64,000 nt of DNA from Ignavibacteria bacterium UBA7675 (GTDB lineage Bacteria > Bacteroidota > Ignavibacteria > Kapaibacteriales > UB7675), in the NCBI GenBank assembly GCA_002483085.1, contig DLHF01000033.1, forward strand, positions 35,510-99,509, in the 5' to 3' direction. The notes beneath the pieces were generated by a model. It made no database searches and had not been told where the DNA came from. It saw nothing but the letters and a program-made list of their open reading frames with translations. The position numbers were made by a program, and so were the translations under genes. Positions 60,546 to 64,000 of the stretch are shown piece by piece (positions within the stretch are counted from its first letter, which is position 1; each line of letters starts with the position of its first letter).

Positions 60546-61115
60546 TTACTTCTTTTTTTGTACAGATTCAATAATTGTTCGTATTTCCGTAGAATCTTCG
60601 GGAGTACACATCATTTTAGAAATATGCACAGCCACAAAAAGGTCGGTGTATAGCATACCATAAGCATACATGTTTTTTTGCTCTACTGGCATACCACCAA
60701 TTTTGGCTATATGGGCTTGCCTGTATAGAAAGTCTCCCTGTGAATCTCCCCATTGCTCCTTCATGGCTTCATCCGAAGCCATTTTATTATTCAAAGAGAA
60801 ATATGTGAAGGGATAGATCGGGCTCACTTCTGGAACATCGGGCATTCCACTCCGCATTTTGGCCAGTCCTTTTAAGTCCTGCTCGCTGAGTTTGAAAAAG
60901 AGCACAGAGAAAGCGATACCATTATTAGTAGTAGCGAGGTAGTAATAATCCCGCCCGCGCCACTCTTCCTGTATTTCGCCAAGGTCATCGGCAGCAGCAA
61001 CGATTGCAACATCGCTATCGGGATAGCGAAACTCCATTGATTTTTTCTCGAAAGACGCCGAAGCCGTTGTAAAAACAGTGGCGCAACACAGCAAGAGTGA
61101 ATAAAAAGCGTGCAT
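60546..61115 (-). CDS. Exported protein of unknown function (189 residues)
   Basis: Protein with a signal peptide (AFYSLLLCCATVFTTASA) and a mature part of about 170 residues: SMEFRYPDSDVAIVAAADDL, RGRDYYYLATTNNGIAFSVL, YPFTYFSLNNKMASDEAMKE and YGMLYTDLFVAVHISKMMCT. It resembles the exported PsbP/DUF1795-like single-domain proteins of this phylum and has a general likeness to the repeated segments of the large protein at 1643-5167, without clear identity. No lipobox. Start ATG at 61115. Function unknown. Confidence 0.78.
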   Translation of the reverse strand: MHAFYSLLLCCATVFTTASASFEKKSMEFRYPDSDVAIVAAADDLGEIQEEWRGRDYYYLATTNNGIAFSVLFFKLSEQDLKGLAKMRSGMPDVPEVSPIYPFTYFSLNNKMASDEAMKEQWGDSQGDFLYRQAHIAKIGGMPVEQKNMYAYGMLYTDLFVAVHISKMMCTPEDSTEIRTIIESVQKKK

Positions 61116-61368
61116 AGTTTATGGATGTTGGCAGTTACACAGTAAAATTTCCACAAAAAAACTTTATATAAAGGTAAGAATGAACATTTGATTAGAGGAA
61201 AGTGTCTTGCAAGGTGTCACATATAGCAGAAAAGTGCGGGAGTAAAGTATGACCCATCAGTACTGGATCAACATTTGGTGTTCTGGGTAGAGTCAATCAT
61301 GCTTGGAGGGTGGCAATAGAATGGGTAGAGCACGCGAGGAGGTGCGCCCTTTAAAGCTCTTTAAAACG

Positions 61369-61400
61369 CCGAAGCCTCAGGCTTGCACCTGAGGCTTCGG
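61369..61400 (-). terminator. Terminator of the rRNA operon
   Basis: CCGAAGCCTCAG and CTGAGGCTTCGG form a strong stem around GCTTGCAC; on the minus strand CGTTTTAAAG follows. A T run also precedes the stem. Confidence 0.85.
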
Positions 61401-61407
61401 AAAAAAA

Positions 61408-61523
61408 ATCGGCAGCTACCTACTCTCCCACACAGTTACCCATGCAGTACCATCGGCGGAGCGAGGCTTAACTACTCTGTTCGGAATGGGAAGAGGTGTA
61501 TCACCCGTCCTATTGCCACCGTA
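61408..61523 (-). rRNA. rrf: 5S ribosomal RNA
   Basis: About 116 bases on the minus strand. Helix I pairs CGGTGGC with GCTGCCG; the interior has the conserved CCATTCCGAACAGAGTAGTT, AAGC and the loop sequence of 5S RNA (GATGGTACTG...TGGGAGAGTAGG). The ends are estimated to within a few bases. It is the last gene of the rRNA operon before the terminator. Confidence 0.95.
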
Positions 61524-61651
61524 AACTTTCTGTTACTACTCTATTATACAAGTAGAGAAGAGGAGCAATCGCACGAGTGTACGCATTGCATCAACAAGTC
61601 ATACCGACGCGCCGTTGTCTGAAGGAGTACGGCGTGACACATCGGATAAAA

Positions 61652-64000
<2,349 letters not shown>

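Overview
The window looks like chromosomal DNA from a free-living Gram-negative bacterium of the Fibrobacteres-Chlorobi-Bacteroidetes group. Three secreted proteins end in type IX secretion (Por/T9SS) sorting domains (22266-23381, 24180-26843, 27921-29126), several lipoproteins have clear lipoboxes, and the proposed tmRNA tag ends in SYRMAA, which resembles Chlorobi tags. My best guess is a Chlorobi/Ignavibacteria/Kapabacteria-type lineage; this is inference, since I could not search a database. Base composition is moderate (about half GC by eye), with two visibly AT-richer patches.

Layout. 1-14.5 kb: a partial membrane histidine kinase, a very large exported TraB/HEAT protein, recQ, a Rid-family protein, then three large PAS or receiver histidine kinases with a decayed Rcp1-like receiver between the last two. 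14.5-18.5 kb: a LOG-type nucleotide phosphoribohydrolase, tRNA-Phe, an AT-rich restriction-modification pair (YhdJ-like methyltransferase, frameshifted endonuclease) and a lipoprotein built from internal repeats. 19-29.1 kb: two GNAT acetyltransferases, a TPR histidine kinase, a thioesterase and three T9SS cargo proteins. 29.3-32.5 kb: a second AT-rich patch (propeller lipoprotein, IS3-family remnant, VapC with an unusual partner) next to tRNA-Thr. 32.8-43.7 kb: M32 carboxypeptidase, acyl-CoA ligase, TPR protein, murQ, the DUF4175/DUF4159 pair and rsmG, nearly all on the minus strand. 43.9-52 kb: a glycosyltransferase, two small proteins, E1 alpha and beta of a 2-oxo acid dehydrogenase, PD40 and small lipoproteins, and a fused E1. 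52-56.8 kb: holB, ricT, a DUF2064 enzyme, an HDOD protein and ssrA (tmRNA). 56.9-61.1 kb: an unknown protein, a divergent hxlR/doxX pair with palindromic operators, and secreted proteins. 61.4-64 kb: 5S and partial 23S rRNA on the minus strand.

How the genes relate. Central functions (DNA repair, clamp loader, ribosome rescue and rRNA methylation, 2-oxo acid oxidation, cell-wall amino-sugar recycling, fatty acid activation) are mixed with a large sensory layer of five histidine kinases and not one DNA-binding response regulator, and with an outer-membrane and secreted layer. Most long gaps contain copies or fragments of one dispersed two-part intergenic repeat (halves A and B), which is the clearest structure that ordinary gene annotation does not explain. 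The most unusual protein-level items are the decayed receiver at 12465-12908, the 259-residue VapC partner with an antitoxin-like tail at 31667-32446, and the sixfold YHI-repeat lipoprotein at 17867-18457.
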